A stretch of 64,000 nt of DNA, from contig NC_080185.1 of NCBI RefSeq assembly GCF_950295315.1, positions 45,303,237 through 45,367,236 on the forward strand. The letters run 5' to 3'. The position numbers and the translations under genes were made by a program. The notes under the pieces were generated by a model. It ran no database searches and was not told the origin of the DNA. It worked only from the letters and a program-made list of their open reading frames with translations. The DNA comes from Erinaceus europaeus (lineage: Eukaryota; Chordata; Mammalia; Eulipotyphla; Erinaceidae). Positions within the stretch are counted from its first letter, which is position 1; each line of letters starts with the position of its first letter. Of this stretch, positions 10,815 to 22,077 are shown in pieces.

Positions 10815-12395
10815 AAAATATATACTATTTTTATTTATTTAATAAATTTGATCAACAAGAAAATAGGATAAGAAAGGTACAATTGCACACAATTCCCACC
10901 ACCAAAGTTCCATATCCTATCCCCTCCATTAGAAGCATTCCTTTCTTTATCCTTCTGGAAGCATGGACCCAGGATCATTATGTGGTGCAGAAAGTGGAAG
11001 GTCTGGCTTCTGTAATTTCTTCTCTGCTGGACAGAGGCATTGGCAGGTCTATCCATGCTCCCAGCATTCTTTTCATAATGGGGAAGATGTCTGGAGGGGC
11101 TCCAGGGCACATTGGGGAGGTCATCCTTTCACTGAAGTCAGGTTGGTGTCATGGTAACATCTGAAAATTGGTGGCTTAAAAAGCATTTAGATAAAAAGCA
11201 GAACAAATTGTTTAATAACCAGGAATCTAAACGTAAGAATATAGCTGATGAGATTTAGGGTCTTCATTTTGGAAAAAGCTATTAATTATATTTTAGGTAT
11301 ATTCCCAGGGGCCCATAACTTTACTAATTCTTGCCTGAGCCCCACAGCCAACATGATGGTGGGCCAAAGGCACTGTCTGCAGAAATGGTGCCAGAGTTGG
11401 TAATAGGACTAGAGAGCTGTATCAGGGAAGAGAGTAGCTCCTAATTATGGGAAACATATACAAATGTTGTTAACTGTAAACCCCATCAGTTTGATCTGGG
11501 GCCTATATTCAGCACAGGAATCTGTGCAGCCTCCGCATCCCTGCATGTCTGAATTGGTATTCTGTAGTCATAGCTAGGGACGTTCTAGGCTACTTTCTTC
11601 GTAGGATCCATCTTCCTCGAGTGGCAGATTATGCCAACCCAACCTCCCTTCTGAGAATGGGACAGTCTTCACCACTGTTGACCCACATTGAGGGCACAGT
11701 CCTGTAGAAACCCACAAGAGGGTCCACTATGCTGTTCTTGATGGAGATGACCAGTGACAGTGGGGAGAGAGGGGTCTGTTGGAGGTCTAGGCCTATCATG
11801 TCTATGTGGAAATCCCAGGATTTCCCTACCAGAACCCTGGATGATGGGGTGGCACAGTAGCAGCCAAAAGAACCATCATTAAATTATGCTGGTCTCTTGC
11901 CCCTATCCAGCTTTTATAGTCCTTACCTTGTCTGAGAAGGTTAGCCTTGAAGTGGTGGAAGGAAGTGAAATAGGAAGTAGGTGAGGAGGGTATCTAGTCC
12001 TAAGTAGAAACTATTTGATTAAGTACTTTATGGTACCTAATAATAAAGTGTCTTTATTTTTTTAGGTCTTTCTACTTGCTGCAATTATTGAGTCACTGAA
12101 AACTATTGTGCACTTTTACATTAAGGTATATATTTTCCCTTAACTTATGGATACGTGTGGACATGTGTTCTGTCTCATGGGTCCTGGTCTATATCTAGGT
12201 TCTGTGGTTTTGTTATAAAATGCACTGCTCAATATGGAATTGTGGAGTCCTATGAGCTAAGAACGGTCTCACCTGAGTACAGAGCTGAAGGGTTGACATT
12301 CCACACATGGCATCTCTGGACATAATCCAAGGTGAAACATGTTGAGGCAGTACTGGTTGTATTGACTTGTTTGAGATTAGCAGATGAAGTATCCT
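10815..12395 (-). mobile_element. Long-3'UTR L1 tail, most extended copy
   Basis: About 1.58 kb of reverse-oriented L1 3' UTR. The right half (about 12080-12360), reverse-complemented, matches the proximal 3' UTR of the full-length L1 at about 43540-43760 ('tatgtccagagatgccatgt', 'gtcaacccttcagctctgta'). The left half matches the terminal segment. It therefore links the two parts and shows the middle ~0.7 kb that the full-length element lacks. Confidence 0.85.
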
Positions 12396-12465
12396 AGGGA
12401 ATGTACGCAGGACCTTGTGCTTGAGAGTTCAATACTTTATCAACTCTGCCTGCTGTGCTTATTTG
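12396..12465 (-). mobile_element. SINE-C head fragment
   Basis: 'caggaccttgtgcttgagag' and 'ttcaatactttatcaactct' match the reverse complement of the SINE-C head. Confidence 0.55.
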
Positions 12466-12639
12466 CTGTTTACTTTTAGCTTTAGATGTTCCTATGTGTT
12501 AAAGGTACAACCATGAAACAGACATTATTCCTTCACATATTTAAATTACAGTCTTTTCCATTTTCATCAGAGTTGTGAAATATGCCACATTTACATCAAA
12601 TTCATAGGCACCCCCTTTAGCTTTATATTTCCAAGTCAT

Positions 12640-13094
12640 CAAAAAAAATTAGAAGAGGACATGAACAGAATCTTCACCAAAGAAGAGATATAGATGGCCA
12701 AGAGACATATGAAAAAAATCATCAATGCCTCTGGTGATCAGAGAAATGCTAATAATGATAATTTTGAGATACCACTTCACAATAGAGAAAATGTTATACA
12801 TTAGAAAAGACAGAAACAACAAGTGCTGGTATGGGAAAACAAAACCCGCACTGCTGATGGGAATGTAAATTGTTTCAATTACAGAAAGTCTGGAGCTTCC
12901 TCTGAACATTAGAAGTGGACCTACCCTATGATCTGGCAAATCATCTCTTAGGGATTTAACCAAAGAAATGAAAAGTACCTATCCAAAGTGATCTGTGTGT
13001 CTATGTGTATAGCAGCACAATTTATAATAGCCCAGTCATGGAAGTAATCCAGATACACAATGATAAATAAGTGATTAAGAAAATTATAGTGGGG
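12640..13094 (+). mobile_element. L1 ORF2 C-terminal fragment
   Basis: The nucleotide order follows the L1 ORF2 end: 'acatgaacagaatcttcacc', 'tgataattttgagataccac', 'tgctgatgggaatgtaaatt', 'tatagcagcacaatttataa'. Many frame breaks. Cut at 13095 by a SINE insertion. Confidence 0.8.
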
Positions 13095-13387
13095 GGAGTC
13101 GGGCTGTAGCGCAGCGGGTTAAGCGCAGGTGGCGCAAAGCACAAGGACCGGCATAAGAATCCCGGTTCGAACCCCGGCTCCCCACCTGCAGGGGAGTCGC
13201 TTCACAGGCGGTGAAGCAGGTCTGCAGGTGTCTATCTTTCTCTCCCCCTCTCTGTCTTCCCCTCCTCTCTCCGTTTCTCTCTGTCCTATCCAACAACGAC
13301 GACAACAACAATAATAACTACAACAATAAAACAACAAGGGCAACAAAAGGGAATAAATAAATAAAATAAAAAATATTAAAAAAAAAA
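13095..13387 (+). mobile_element. SINE-A copy, near consensus
   Basis: The best example of the family here: A box tagcgcagcgg, B box ggttcgaaccc, CT body, caacaacgacgacaacaaca and an aataaataaa tail. A perfect 16-bp target-site duplication, gaaaattatagtgggg, lies at 13079-13094 and 13388-13403. The first ~90 bases resemble a tRNA, with a partial T stem and a GGGAG/CTCCC acceptor-like pairing, but this is a SINE promoter and not a tRNA gene. Confidence 0.95.
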
Positions 13388-13397
13388 GAAAATTATA

Positions 13398-13445
13398 GTG
13401 GGGCTATGGAGGAAACATAATGGTTTTACAAAAGACGTTCATACT
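13398..13445 (+). mobile_element. SINE-E, part 1
   Basis: 'ggaggaaacataatggtttt' is the SINE-E head. It is cut by a SINE-C insertion and resumes at 13605. Confidence 0.75.
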
Positions 13446-13604
13446 TCAGTGGTCCAGGAGGTGGCACAGTGGATAAAGCATTGGATTCTAGACCCTGCGG
13501 TCTCAAGTTCAATCCCTGGCAGCACATGTACCAGAGTAATGTCTGGTTCTTTCTATCCCTCCTATCTTTCTAGCAAATAAATAAATTCTTTAAAAAAGAA
13601 AAAA
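13446..13604 (+). mobile_element. SINE-C nested in SINE-E
   Basis: Head 'gaggtggcacagtggataaa', B-box-like 'caagttcaatccctggcagc', body 'agagtaatgtctggttcttt', A-rich tail. Target-site duplication aaaagacgttcatact / aaaagactttcatacc (13430-13445 and 13605-13620). Confidence 0.85.
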
Positions 13605-13683
13605 AAAAGACTTTCATACCTGAGGTTCCAAGATCCCAGAATCAATCCCCAGCACCATCGTAAGTCAGAACTGAGCAGCGCTC

Positions 13684-13739
<56 letters not shown>

Positions 13740-13790
13740 CTCTGTGTCTCTCTTATCAAAACAAATAAAATACTTTAAAAAATAATTCTT
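13605..13790 (+). mobile_element. SINE-E, part 2
   Basis: 'ccagaatcaatccccagcac', 'catcgtaagtcagaactgag', then an expanded CT body and an aaaataaaatac tail. Confidence 0.8.
13685..13736. repeat. (CT)n microsatellite
   Basis: Dinucleotide expansion of the CT-rich body of the SINE-E. Confidence 0.95.
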
Positions 13791-13811
13791 CAGAATTAAA
13801 AAAAGTTTTTG

Positions 13812-14018
13812 CATTATATTTATTTATTGGATAGAGAGCCAGAAATAAAGAGGGGAGGGAGTGATAGAGAGGGAGAGAGACAGAGAGACACCTGCAGCAC
13901 TGCTTCACCACTTGTAAATCTTTCCATCTGCAGCTGGGAACTGGGGGCTCGAACCTGGGTCCCTGAGCACTGTAACATGTGTGTTCAACCAGGCGTGCCA
14001 CCACCCACTCCCTCTCTT
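13812..14018 (-). mobile_element. SINE-D copy
   Basis: Reverse-oriented: 'tatttattggatagagagcc', purine body, 'cacctgcagcactgcttcac', 'gggctcgaacctgggtccct' (B box), 'caaccaggcgtgccaccacc' (head). Confidence 0.85.
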
Positions 14019-14226
14019 CAGAATTTTTAAATAAAACGAAGTAAAACCACGATGAGATATCACCTCATACATTTGAGAAAGCTACATCAACAAAACAGGA
14101 AATAACAAATAGTGGTGAGAATGTAGAAAAAAAAAAGAGAACCCTGTTACACTACTGGAGGTGAAAACTGATGTAACTTCTACAGGAAACAGTTGGAGGA
14201 TTCCTTAAATAAAGATGGAAATGCTA

Positions 14227-14496
14227 GGGGGTCGGGCGGTAGCACATCGGGTTAAGTGCACTTGGCAAGAAGCACAAGGACCCACATAAGGAGCCCGGTT
14301 TGAGCCTCTGGCTCCCCACCTAAAGGGAAGTCACTTCACAAGTGGTGAAGCAGGTCTGCAGGTGTCTATCTTTCTCTCCTTCTCTGTCTTCCCCTCCTCT
14401 CTCCACTTCTTTCTGTCCTATCCAACAACAACATTATCAATGACAACAATAATAATAACCACAACAATGATAAAATAAGGGCAACAAAAGGGAAAA
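14227..14496 (+). mobile_element. SINE-A copy
   Basis: 'gtcgggcggtagcacatcgg' head, diverged B box, CT body, (caa)n tail. Similar flanks 'gatggaaatgctag' and 'aatggaaatacctag' suggest the target-site duplication. Confidence 0.85.
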
Positions 14497-14660
14497 AATG
14501 GAAATACCTAGTGAGCCAGCAATATCATTCCTAGGCATATGTCCAAAGATCATATAGCCACAGAGCGAAAGAAACCTAAATGTCCATCAACTTGATAAAG
14601 AAGATATGGGATATATATTCAATGGAATGTAATTCTGCAATAAAAAGATGCGATGGAGAT

Positions 14661-14805
14661 ATCATGATGGTTATGCAAAAGACTTCCATACCTGTGACTC
14701 TGAGGTCCCAAATACAATACCCAGGACCACCATAAGTCTGAGTTGAACAGTGCTCTTGCCCCTATCTGTCTTTGTGTCTGTATCTTTCTTATTAGAAAGG
14801 AAAAA
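14661..14805 (+). mobile_element. SINE-E copy
   Basis: 'tatcatgatggttatgcaaa', 'accaccataagtctgagttg', 'gtctgtatctttcttattag'. Confidence 0.75.
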
Positions 14806-15110
14806 AAGTCAGTAGCACATCGGGTTGAGCGCAGGTGGCACAAAGTGCAAAGACCAGTTAAAGGATCCAGGTTTGAGCCCCTGGCTCGCCACCTGCAGGG
14901 GAGTTGCTTCACAATCGATGAAGCAGGTCTGCAGGTGTTTATCTTTCTCTTCCCATTTCTGTCTTCCCCTCCTCTCTTCATTTCTCTTTGTCCTATCCAA
15001 CAACAATGACATCAACAACAATAATAATAACTACAACAACAACAAAACAAGGGTAACAAAAGGGAATAAATAAATAAATATTTTTTAAAAGAAAGTAAAA
15101 GAAAAAAAAT
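14806..15110 (+). mobile_element. SINE-A copy
   Basis: 'agtcagtagcacatcgggtt' head, 'ccaggtttgagcccctggct' (decayed B box), CT body, ataaataaataa tail. It abuts the SINE-E directly. Confidence 0.85.
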
Positions 15111-15520
15111 AAAAGAATGATGTGGTATATATACACAATGGACTATTCAGCTGTAAGAAATGATGAAGTTCTCTGCATTGCCTCATCTTGAATGGAACTT
15201 AAAGGAATCATGCTAAGTGAGTTAATCCAGAAGAAGGAGGAATACCAGATGATTTTACTTGTAGGTTGAGCATAAAAGAACAAAGAAGGAGAGGCAAGAC
15301 AGGGTGAAACATAATCTGTTGCTGCAAGGACAAGGACTTCTGTGAGAGCAGGAGGACAAAGTTGAATGAGCACTGAGCAATGTCTGATGGTGGAAATGGA
15401 TTTATGTTGGGCATACTGTGCAGACAGACCACAGAAGCATAAGAAATTGTATCCGTGTGCCCACAGCCATCTTTTAAGTCATCATTTCCCTAACAAAACA
15501 ATAAAGATATGGATTAAAGG

Positions 15521-15979
15521 TCTGAGAAATTCTACAGTAGCTTATTACAATTTTAAACTCAGATTTTGCTAAACATACCAGATTAATAAACTATTCCAGA
15601 TCACCCTAGATATTTTCTAACACATCATTTGCACAGACTATATTATAGGAAACACTGATTGAACAATGAATAGATTTGACAAACACAAGTCTGTCCATTG
15701 ACAAACATCAGTACAATCCTTTACATTGTTTTACAGTTATTGATGTCTTGACAAAAGATTGATTATAAGCCTAGCTAGAATGGTATCATTGGGAGCTTTG
15801 AAAGTCAGAAGAAAAAAGGCTTGTGAGATAAAGTTTAGGGTAGCTTCAGGGAAGGAAGTAATGCTGATTTCATTAGCTCTCTATAAGGAATCATTCCCCT
15901 AAGAATTTTGCAGTGAAAGTAGGGTTTTCATTAGAAACCGATCAAGAATATGATTGAAGTGTAGGGTATTCCAGTAACA
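15521..15979. other. Unassigned spacer
   Basis: No recognisable gene or repeat family. Confidence 0.3.
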
Positions 15980-16165
15980 GATTCTCGGGGAAGGGGAAAT
16001 AGGAGGGTTTAGAGAGGTCATTGAGGACCCAGAGCAGGTTGGTGAAGGACTTAATTTGGTAACGGGAATGGCGTACAGACACTTCTAACAAGGAAACAAG
16101 AAATTGTACCCATGTGTGTCAAGAACTATCCTATAAACCATTATTTTTTCCCCAACAAAATGATT
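15980..16165 (+). mobile_element. Short-3'UTR L1 terminal fragment
   Basis: 'acaagaaattgtacccatgt' followed by 'aaccattattttttccccaa' matches the end of the L1 copies at 15440-15510 and 30185-30245. Confidence 0.6.
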
Positions 16166-16689
16166 TGAAAAAAATATATATGGCTGAAGGTAGAAAACGT
16201 TCATTTTTGGGTCCCATAATAATAATATTCACCTTTTCCCCAAAGAGATAATTTGGATATGTCACTGAATCAACAAACTAGGTGTGGAAATAATGAAGGA
16301 AAGATAGTAACCTGTGAATACATTTATCTAGTTTCATTTGTGCTCACAAAAAGATGCCAAAATTTCAGCAGGGCCAATAGAATGTGGTGCATCTTATAAT
16401 GGCTATAACCAACTTAAGCTAAAATTTTAAGGCAACTGATTGGTAGTATGACATTTATTATATGACTTATGATAAACAAAGAATGACCTGATTTTTTTCA
16501 GAAAAGTTAATATTATTTTTCTAGTGAATTCTTACCCCTTTTCTTCTCTATTTGACCAGCTAAATCATATTTTACTCTAGACCCAACTACTATCTTCCTT
16601 GGTGTTTCAAAAGAGCATTTAGCGTATGGTATTATGTATTCTGGCATTTTTTATCTTTTATTGCGATAAACATGAAATAGCCTAATTTC
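16166..16689. other. Unassigned spacer
   Basis: AT-rich, no gene or named repeat recognised. Confidence 0.3.
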
Positions 16690-16800
16690 TTAGTTTGTGA
16701 CAGAGTAGAAAAATGATCTAGTGGGTAGAGTACATGCCTTACATATATACGGCCCCTGAATCTGATAGCCTTCACCTTCAAAAACAGGAAAAACTATGGA
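16690..16800 (+). mobile_element. Diverged tRNA-type SINE
   Basis: 'aatgatctagtgggtagagt' followed by 'acatgccttacatatatacg' has the layout of the SINE-E/F heads, but no clear tail. Confidence 0.4.
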
Positions 16801-16824
16801 AACACCTCTCCACCCCCAGCTATA

Positions 16825-17035
16825 TTGGGGGGAAGGTAATAATTTACAGTACAGTTGTTGACACACAAATACAACCTCTTATCTCCCTACTATAGGTGTC
16901 TAAAAGACACTCTCTTCTTCTGAACTAGGTGCTTTTCCATTATCATGCACTAGGACTCTAAAGCCCCTCCAAGCCATGCCTTAACTTCCTTCCTTTTGCT
17001 TTGGTACAATACAATACAATACACTCCCAGTCCAA
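16825..17035 (-). mobile_element. Short-3'UTR L1 terminal fragment
   Basis: 'ggtaataatttacagtacag' and 'cctactataggtgtctaaaa' resemble the reverse-oriented L1 end at 8800-8925 and, more loosely, 4310-4500. Confidence 0.5.
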
Positions 17036-18065
17036 GTTTCATCGTAAGTTTTTCCTTACTGTTCTTGTTTCTAAATTTGAAACATCTTTTGTTTTAATAA
17101 GTCATATCAAAGAACAAGATAAACTATGTGCTAATATTTTACCTGCTTGTGCAGTAAAACAAAGCCATATAACCTATTTTTATAGATATTTTATAGTATA
17201 TTATCAATAATTACATCTTTTAGTGATTTTAAGCAAGTATGTTAACTTGATTAGAGAGATTCTTCTGGATGGCTCTCATATTACAAGTTCAGGTATAAAT
17301 ATCCCTATTAAAGAAAGTTTGGACATTCCATGATAATGGCATCTTCTCTAGTTTTTAATCTACTGTACTAAGTTATCCTTTGCCACACTGCACCTGTATT
17401 AGGCTTGCCCAACATATGACACAACATCATACATGCCACTTTGTCTCCTATCAGTAATCTGTGCAACCAAATATTCACAGATATTGGTAATCTTCTTCTC
17501 TGTTCTTGTTTAAAGTTCAACATACAGAAATCAAAACCTTGTTTTGTACCATAAAGAGGATCACTGGTGTCTATTGCTTTATCTATTTCCTTTCTTCTTT
17601 ACTACCATTCATAGCATGGTCAATACTGAAATGCAGGAAGTGTTACTGACCTCAATATAATATCCTTCTCTGCTAATGACTTCAGATAAATAGCTTTTGG
17701 AGCTGTCGTGAGATGAATTTTATGACTTCCTGCACTGTAAAGAAATATCTTACCCAGGTCAAGTCCTATTTGGAAGATTTTTTTCCCTGAAGCCTTTTTC
17801 AGTGGCCTCCTGTTTTGTATTCTCAAAATCTGAGATTTTAAGTACCTAGGTAGAATTATTGCTCCTATTATATAACACTTTCATAGTCCTTACTGTTTTT
17901 TTTAACTCACTCCATGTTGAATTAATATACCCATTCTTTAGTCTCATCTCTTCCTCCCATTAGTTAAATAAAATATACCTGGTATTAAGGAAAACGAATA
18001 AAGGAGAAACACATCATATAACCACAGATCACCAACCAAAAGACTAAACATACACTTTTTAAAAA
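17036..18065. other. Unassigned, about 1 kb
   Basis: No convincing coding ORF, SINE or LINE block. One of the longer stretches that may be unique sequence. Confidence 0.35.
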
Positions 18066-18357
18066 GGTGTCCTGGAACCTCACCTTTCCAGAGCCCTGCC
18101 CATCTAGGGAAAGATAGAAACAGGCTGGGAGTATAAATCAACCTGCCTATGTCCATGTCCAGTGGAGAAGCAATTACAGAAGCCACAACTTCCACCTCTG
18201 CAACCCATAATGATCATGAGTCCATGCTCCCAGAAAGATAAAGAATAGGAAATCTTCCAGTGGAAAGGATGGGATACAGAACTCTGGTGGTGGAAATTGT
18301 GTGGAATTTTACCCCTCTTATCCAATGGACTTGTCGATTATTATTAAATCAATTAAA
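18066..18357 (+). mobile_element. Long-3'UTR L1 tail
   Basis: Terminal ~290 bp: 'ggtgtcctggaacctcacct', 'ggtggtggaaattgtgtgga', 'cccctcttatccaatggact', then an A-rich tail. Confidence 0.8.
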
Positions 18358-18374
18358 AATCATACAAAATAAAA

Positions 18375-18505
18375 AAGATATTTGTCTATTTAAACAGAAG
18401 TGAGAGATACTGAGGACGACTCCAACATATATGCTATCAGGGATTGAACTCATGTATGCAAGTCCTATGACTCTTTGGTAAAAGAGTCACCACCCTAGCT
18501 ACATA
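18375..18505 (-). mobile_element. Diverged SINE-C
   Basis: Reverse-oriented 'gggattgaactcatgtatgc' (B-box region) and 'gagtcaccaccctagctac' (head). Confidence 0.5.
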
Positions 18506-18522
18506 AATAGATATTTCTTTTT

Positions 18523-18797
18523 GTAATATTTATTTATATTTATTTTTCCTTTTTGTTGCCCTTATTGTTTTTTATTGTTGTTGACATCATCTTGTTAGAT
18601 AGGACAGAGAGAAATGGAGAGAGGAGGGGAAGACAGAGAGAGGTAGAGGAAGATAGACACCTGTAGACCTGCTTCACTGCCTGTGAAGCAACTCTCCTGC
18701 AGGTGGGGAGTTGGGGGCTCTAACCAGGATCCTTATGCCAGACCTCACACTTCGCACCATTTGCACTTAACTCGCTGCACTACCACCCACCTCCCCA
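18523..18797 (-). mobile_element. SINE-A copy
   Basis: Reverse-oriented tail 'ttttgttgcccttattgttt', purine body, 'cactgcctgtgaagcaactc', and head ending 'cactaccacccacctcccc'. Confidence 0.9.
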
Positions 18798-18814
18798 AAG
18801 ATATATATTTCTCT

Positions 18815-18960
18815 TGTAAAGAAAACATCATTGTGGGAGTCCACAATGTGGCTAAAATGTTGGACTCTCAAGCACAGGGTCCAGAATTTGATTACCAACA
18901 TCTCATGTGCCAGAATGATTCTCTGGTTGCCTCTCATTCTTATTAACAAACAAAATTCAT
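18815..18960 (+). mobile_element. SINE-C copy
   Basis: 'ttggactctcaagcacaggg', 'catgtgccagaatgattctc', tail 'ttaacaaacaaaattc'. Confidence 0.7.
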
Positions 18961-18974
18961 AATTTTCTGATATT

Positions 18975-19474
18975 TGGAAAGAACTCTGTGCCATGATCTA
19001 GCTTTCTAGTCCTATTCTCAAATCTGACATCATCTTCCCAGACAATACTTTTAGCCCACATGCATGCTAATTATTGGGCTCAGGCAAAAATTAGTAAAGT
19101 CATGGGTCTCTTGGAATATATCTAAAATGGACTTACGAGCTTCTTCACACATGAAGACCCTTAGTTCCATCTTCTCTATTCTTATCTTTAAGTTCATGAT
19201 TATTAAACAATTTATCCTGCTTTGTATCTTACTACTTTTCAGCCACCAAGCTGCAGACGGAATGATGACACCATCTTAACTTGCCTGGGTAGAGGACTTC
19301 ACCAATGTGTCCTGGAACCACATCTCCCCAGAGCCCTATCCCACAAGGGAAAGATATAAACAGTTTGGGGGTATGGATTGACCTGCCAATATCCATGTTC
19401 AGCAGAGGAGAATCAATTACAGAAACCAGACCTTCCACCTTCTGCATCCCATAAATAATTTGGGTCCAGCACTT
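18975..19474 (+). mobile_element. Long-3'UTR L1 tail, 3'-truncated
   Basis: Contains 'gatctagctttctagtccta' through 'cagaccttccaccttctgca' but ends abruptly at 'gggtccagcac', where the next copy starts. No tail of its own. Confidence 0.75.
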
Positions 19475-20572
19475 TTTAATGATGGCCTTTTTGGTCACTA
19501 CCAGGCCACACCATCATCTGGGGACCTAGTCAGGGAATCCTGGGATTCCCACACAGATATGATGGGCTTAGATTTCTAACAGATCCCTTCCTCTACCATC
19601 ACTGGTCATCTCCACCAGAAAAAAATATCATAAACCTTCCTGTGGGTCTCTACAGGACCTTGCCCTAAATGTAGAAAAGCAGTGGGAGAAACTGCCCCAC
19701 TCTCCAAAGGGAAGCTGAGTAAACTTACTCTGTCACTCAGGGAAGACTGGTCCTGAAATGAGTACAGCCTAGAATGGTCCTAGCTATGACCGTGGCATAT
19801 GAGTTCAGACTCGTGGGGATACAGAGGTTGCACAGTCTTCTGTGCTATGTATGGATAGACCCTAAGGCCCTAAGTCAGATTGATGGGTTTTACAGGTAAC
19901 AGTATTTATATACTTTCCCCATAATTTAGGAGCTACTATTAGCCCTGATCCAGCTTTCTAGCCCTATTTCCAACCTTGACAATATCTTCCCAAAAAACAC
20001 TATTAGCCCAATTGCTTGTTAACTATGTGACTCACGCAAAAATTAGTAAAGTCATGGGCCCCTTGGAATATAGCTAAAATACCCTGCCTAGCTTCTTCCA
20101 TCATGATGACTCCAAATCTCATCTACTATATTCTTACCTTTAGGTTCCTGCTTACTAAACAGTTTGTTCTGCTTTACATTTTAATGTTTTTCAGTCACCA
20201 AGTTGCTGATGCTACCATGACACCAACCTGACTTCCCTGGGCAGACAGCTTCACCACTGAGTCCTGGAACCATACCTCCCCAGAGTCCTGTCCCACTAGA
20301 GAAAGATAGGAATAGGCTGGGGGTAGGGATCGACTTGCCAACACCCAGGTCCAGTGGAGAAACAATTACAGAAGCCAGACCATCCACCTTCTGCATCCCA
20401 TAAATGCCTTTGGTGTATACTTCATAAAGAATAAGGAATAAAAAGAATAAGGAATAAGGAACCTTCCAATGGAGGGGAGAGGATGTGGAACTCTGGTTGT
20501 GGGAATTATATGGAATTGTAACCCTCTTATATAACCATACTGTCAATCATTATTAAATCACCAGAAAAAAAT
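19475..20572 (+). mobile_element. Long-3'UTR L1 tail, 1.1 kb
   Basis: Starts at the 'ggtcactaccaggccacacc' block and runs to 'aaccctcttatataaccata' and an A-rich tail. It covers the middle of the 3' UTR that is deleted in the full-length element. A short duplication 'aagaataaggaata' lies near 20437-20458. Confidence 0.85.
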
Positions 20573-20689
20573 TTAAATAAAAATAAATTTCAACAAAGAA
20601 ATATGAAAGAACATATTGAACTATATAAGATGATATATGAAAAAAAGAAATATAAAGAAAGAAAACACTATGAAGCAAATACCCTGCAA

Positions 20690-21345
20690 AAATCTTCTAG
20701 AATAACTAATAACTTCCTCAATGATGGCCAATTTTTAATTTCTAAAATCTGCAAATATATTCTGCTACCTTATGGGGAAAAAAACATCTTTGTAGATATG
20801 GTTACAAATTTGGAGGTCAAGGAGGTGCTTTAACAGAAGAGAGCTAATCTTACATATAGGATACACTGGGTTCCATTCTCAGTAATGCATAAACAGAAGA
20901 AAAACCAGAAGCATCATGGATAAAGGAGTGGTAATGTCTTCTCTCTCACACACACAATCTAAAAATATTAAGTTATAGACCTTCAGATGGGAAAACTGTC
21001 CAGGATTATGAGAATGGGAACAATCTAAGTATGAGTCCTTTAAGCAGAGAAATTTTCCCAGCCAAGTTTAGAAAGAAGTGTGATTATGGAAACAGGGTCA
21101 GTAAGATGCAGTTTTGGGCTTTGAAGATGAAGGAAGAGGGTCATGAGCTAAGGAATGTAGATGGCCAACAGAAGACTACCAGAACCTTCAGAATAAGCAC
21201 AGCTACCTTGATCTTTAGCCCACTTGGATCTATATAGGAATTTTTAAGGCAATGCAATCCAAGATAATAAATATGTATTGTTTGTATCAAGCTAGTAAGT
21301 TTGTGGATTTTTTTTTCCAAACAGCAGTTATCAACTAGCACAAGT
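20690..21345 (+). mobile_element. Ancient MaLR (MLT1-like) LTR, SINE-interrupted
   Basis: Diverged but in order: 'accttatggggaaaaaaaca', 'tttgtagatatggttacaaa', (SINE), 'gagtcctttaagcagagaaa', 'tttgaagatgaaggaagagg', 'ctaaggaatgtagatggcca', 'taagtttgtggattttt', 'aacagcagttatcaactagc'. Same ancient LTR type as at 1301-1887. Confidence 0.6.
20818..20965 (+). mobile_element. Diverged SINE inside the MaLR-like LTR
   Basis: 'gggttccattctcagtaatg' has the B-box region layout, then 'cttctctctcacacacac'. The flanking LTR is continuous across it. Confidence 0.45.
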
Positions 21346-21377
21346 AAAAGCTAGTTGTCACATTAAGAATTATGTTC

Positions 21378-22064
21378 CCCAGATCAAATTGATGGGATCT
21401 ATAGTCAACAATATTTATATACCATTCCCATATTTGGGAGATATTTTCTTCCCTGATCCAGCTTTCTAGCCCTTTTTCCAGCCATGACATCATCTCCCCA
21501 GACAATAACTTGGGTCCTGGCATATCAGAGGCCAGGCTCAGGAAAAAAACTCGTATAGTCATGGGCCCTTTGGAATATAACTAAAATAAGCCTACTAGCT
21601 ATCTTCAAAACAGAGACCCCAAATCTTCATCTACAATATTCCAGCCATTAAGTTCATGATTAGTCAACAATTTGTTTGGCTTTATATGTTAACTCTTTTG
21701 TCAGCCAGATACTACCGTGATGCCAACCGGACTTCCCTGGACAGACAACACCACCAATGTATCCTGGAACCCTGCTTCCCCAGAGCCTTGCCCCACTAGG
21801 GAAAGAGAGAAACAGGCTAGGAGTATGGATTGACATGTCAACGCCCATGTTCAGTAGGGAAGCAATTACAGAAGCCAGACCTTCCATCTTCTGCACCCCA
21901 TAATGACCTTGGATCCATATTCCCAGAGGGCTAAAGAATAGGAAAGCTATCAGGGGAGGGGAGAAGATACAGAGTTCTGGTGGTTGGAATTGTGTGGAGC
22001 TATACCGCTCTTATCCTGTGGTTTTTGTCAGTATTTATTTTTATAGATAAAAAATAAAAAAAAA
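21378..22064 (+). mobile_element. Long-3'UTR L1 tail with target-site duplication
   Basis: A 687-bp 5'-truncated insertion ending in an A-rich tail. Perfect 13-bp flanking duplication aagaattatgttc at 21365-21377 and 22065-22077. Confidence 0.9.
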
Positions 22065-22077
22065 AAGAATTATGTTC

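Larger units (their letters stand above)
14040..15520 (+). mobile_element. Short-3'UTR L1 fragment broken by three SINEs
   Basis: L1 ORF2 C-terminal sequence at 14040-14226, 14497-14660 and 15112-15200, in order, then a short 3' UTR ('agaaattgtatccgtgtgcc') to about 15520. The interruptions are SINEs at 14227, 14661 and 14806. The reading frame is destroyed. Confidence 0.8.

Noticed and set aside
13095..13187. tRNA-like sequence with A and B boxes
   Set aside because: It is the head of a SINE with CT body, A-rich tail and target duplication. The T stem has a mismatch and there is no proper acceptor end, so it is not a tRNA gene.
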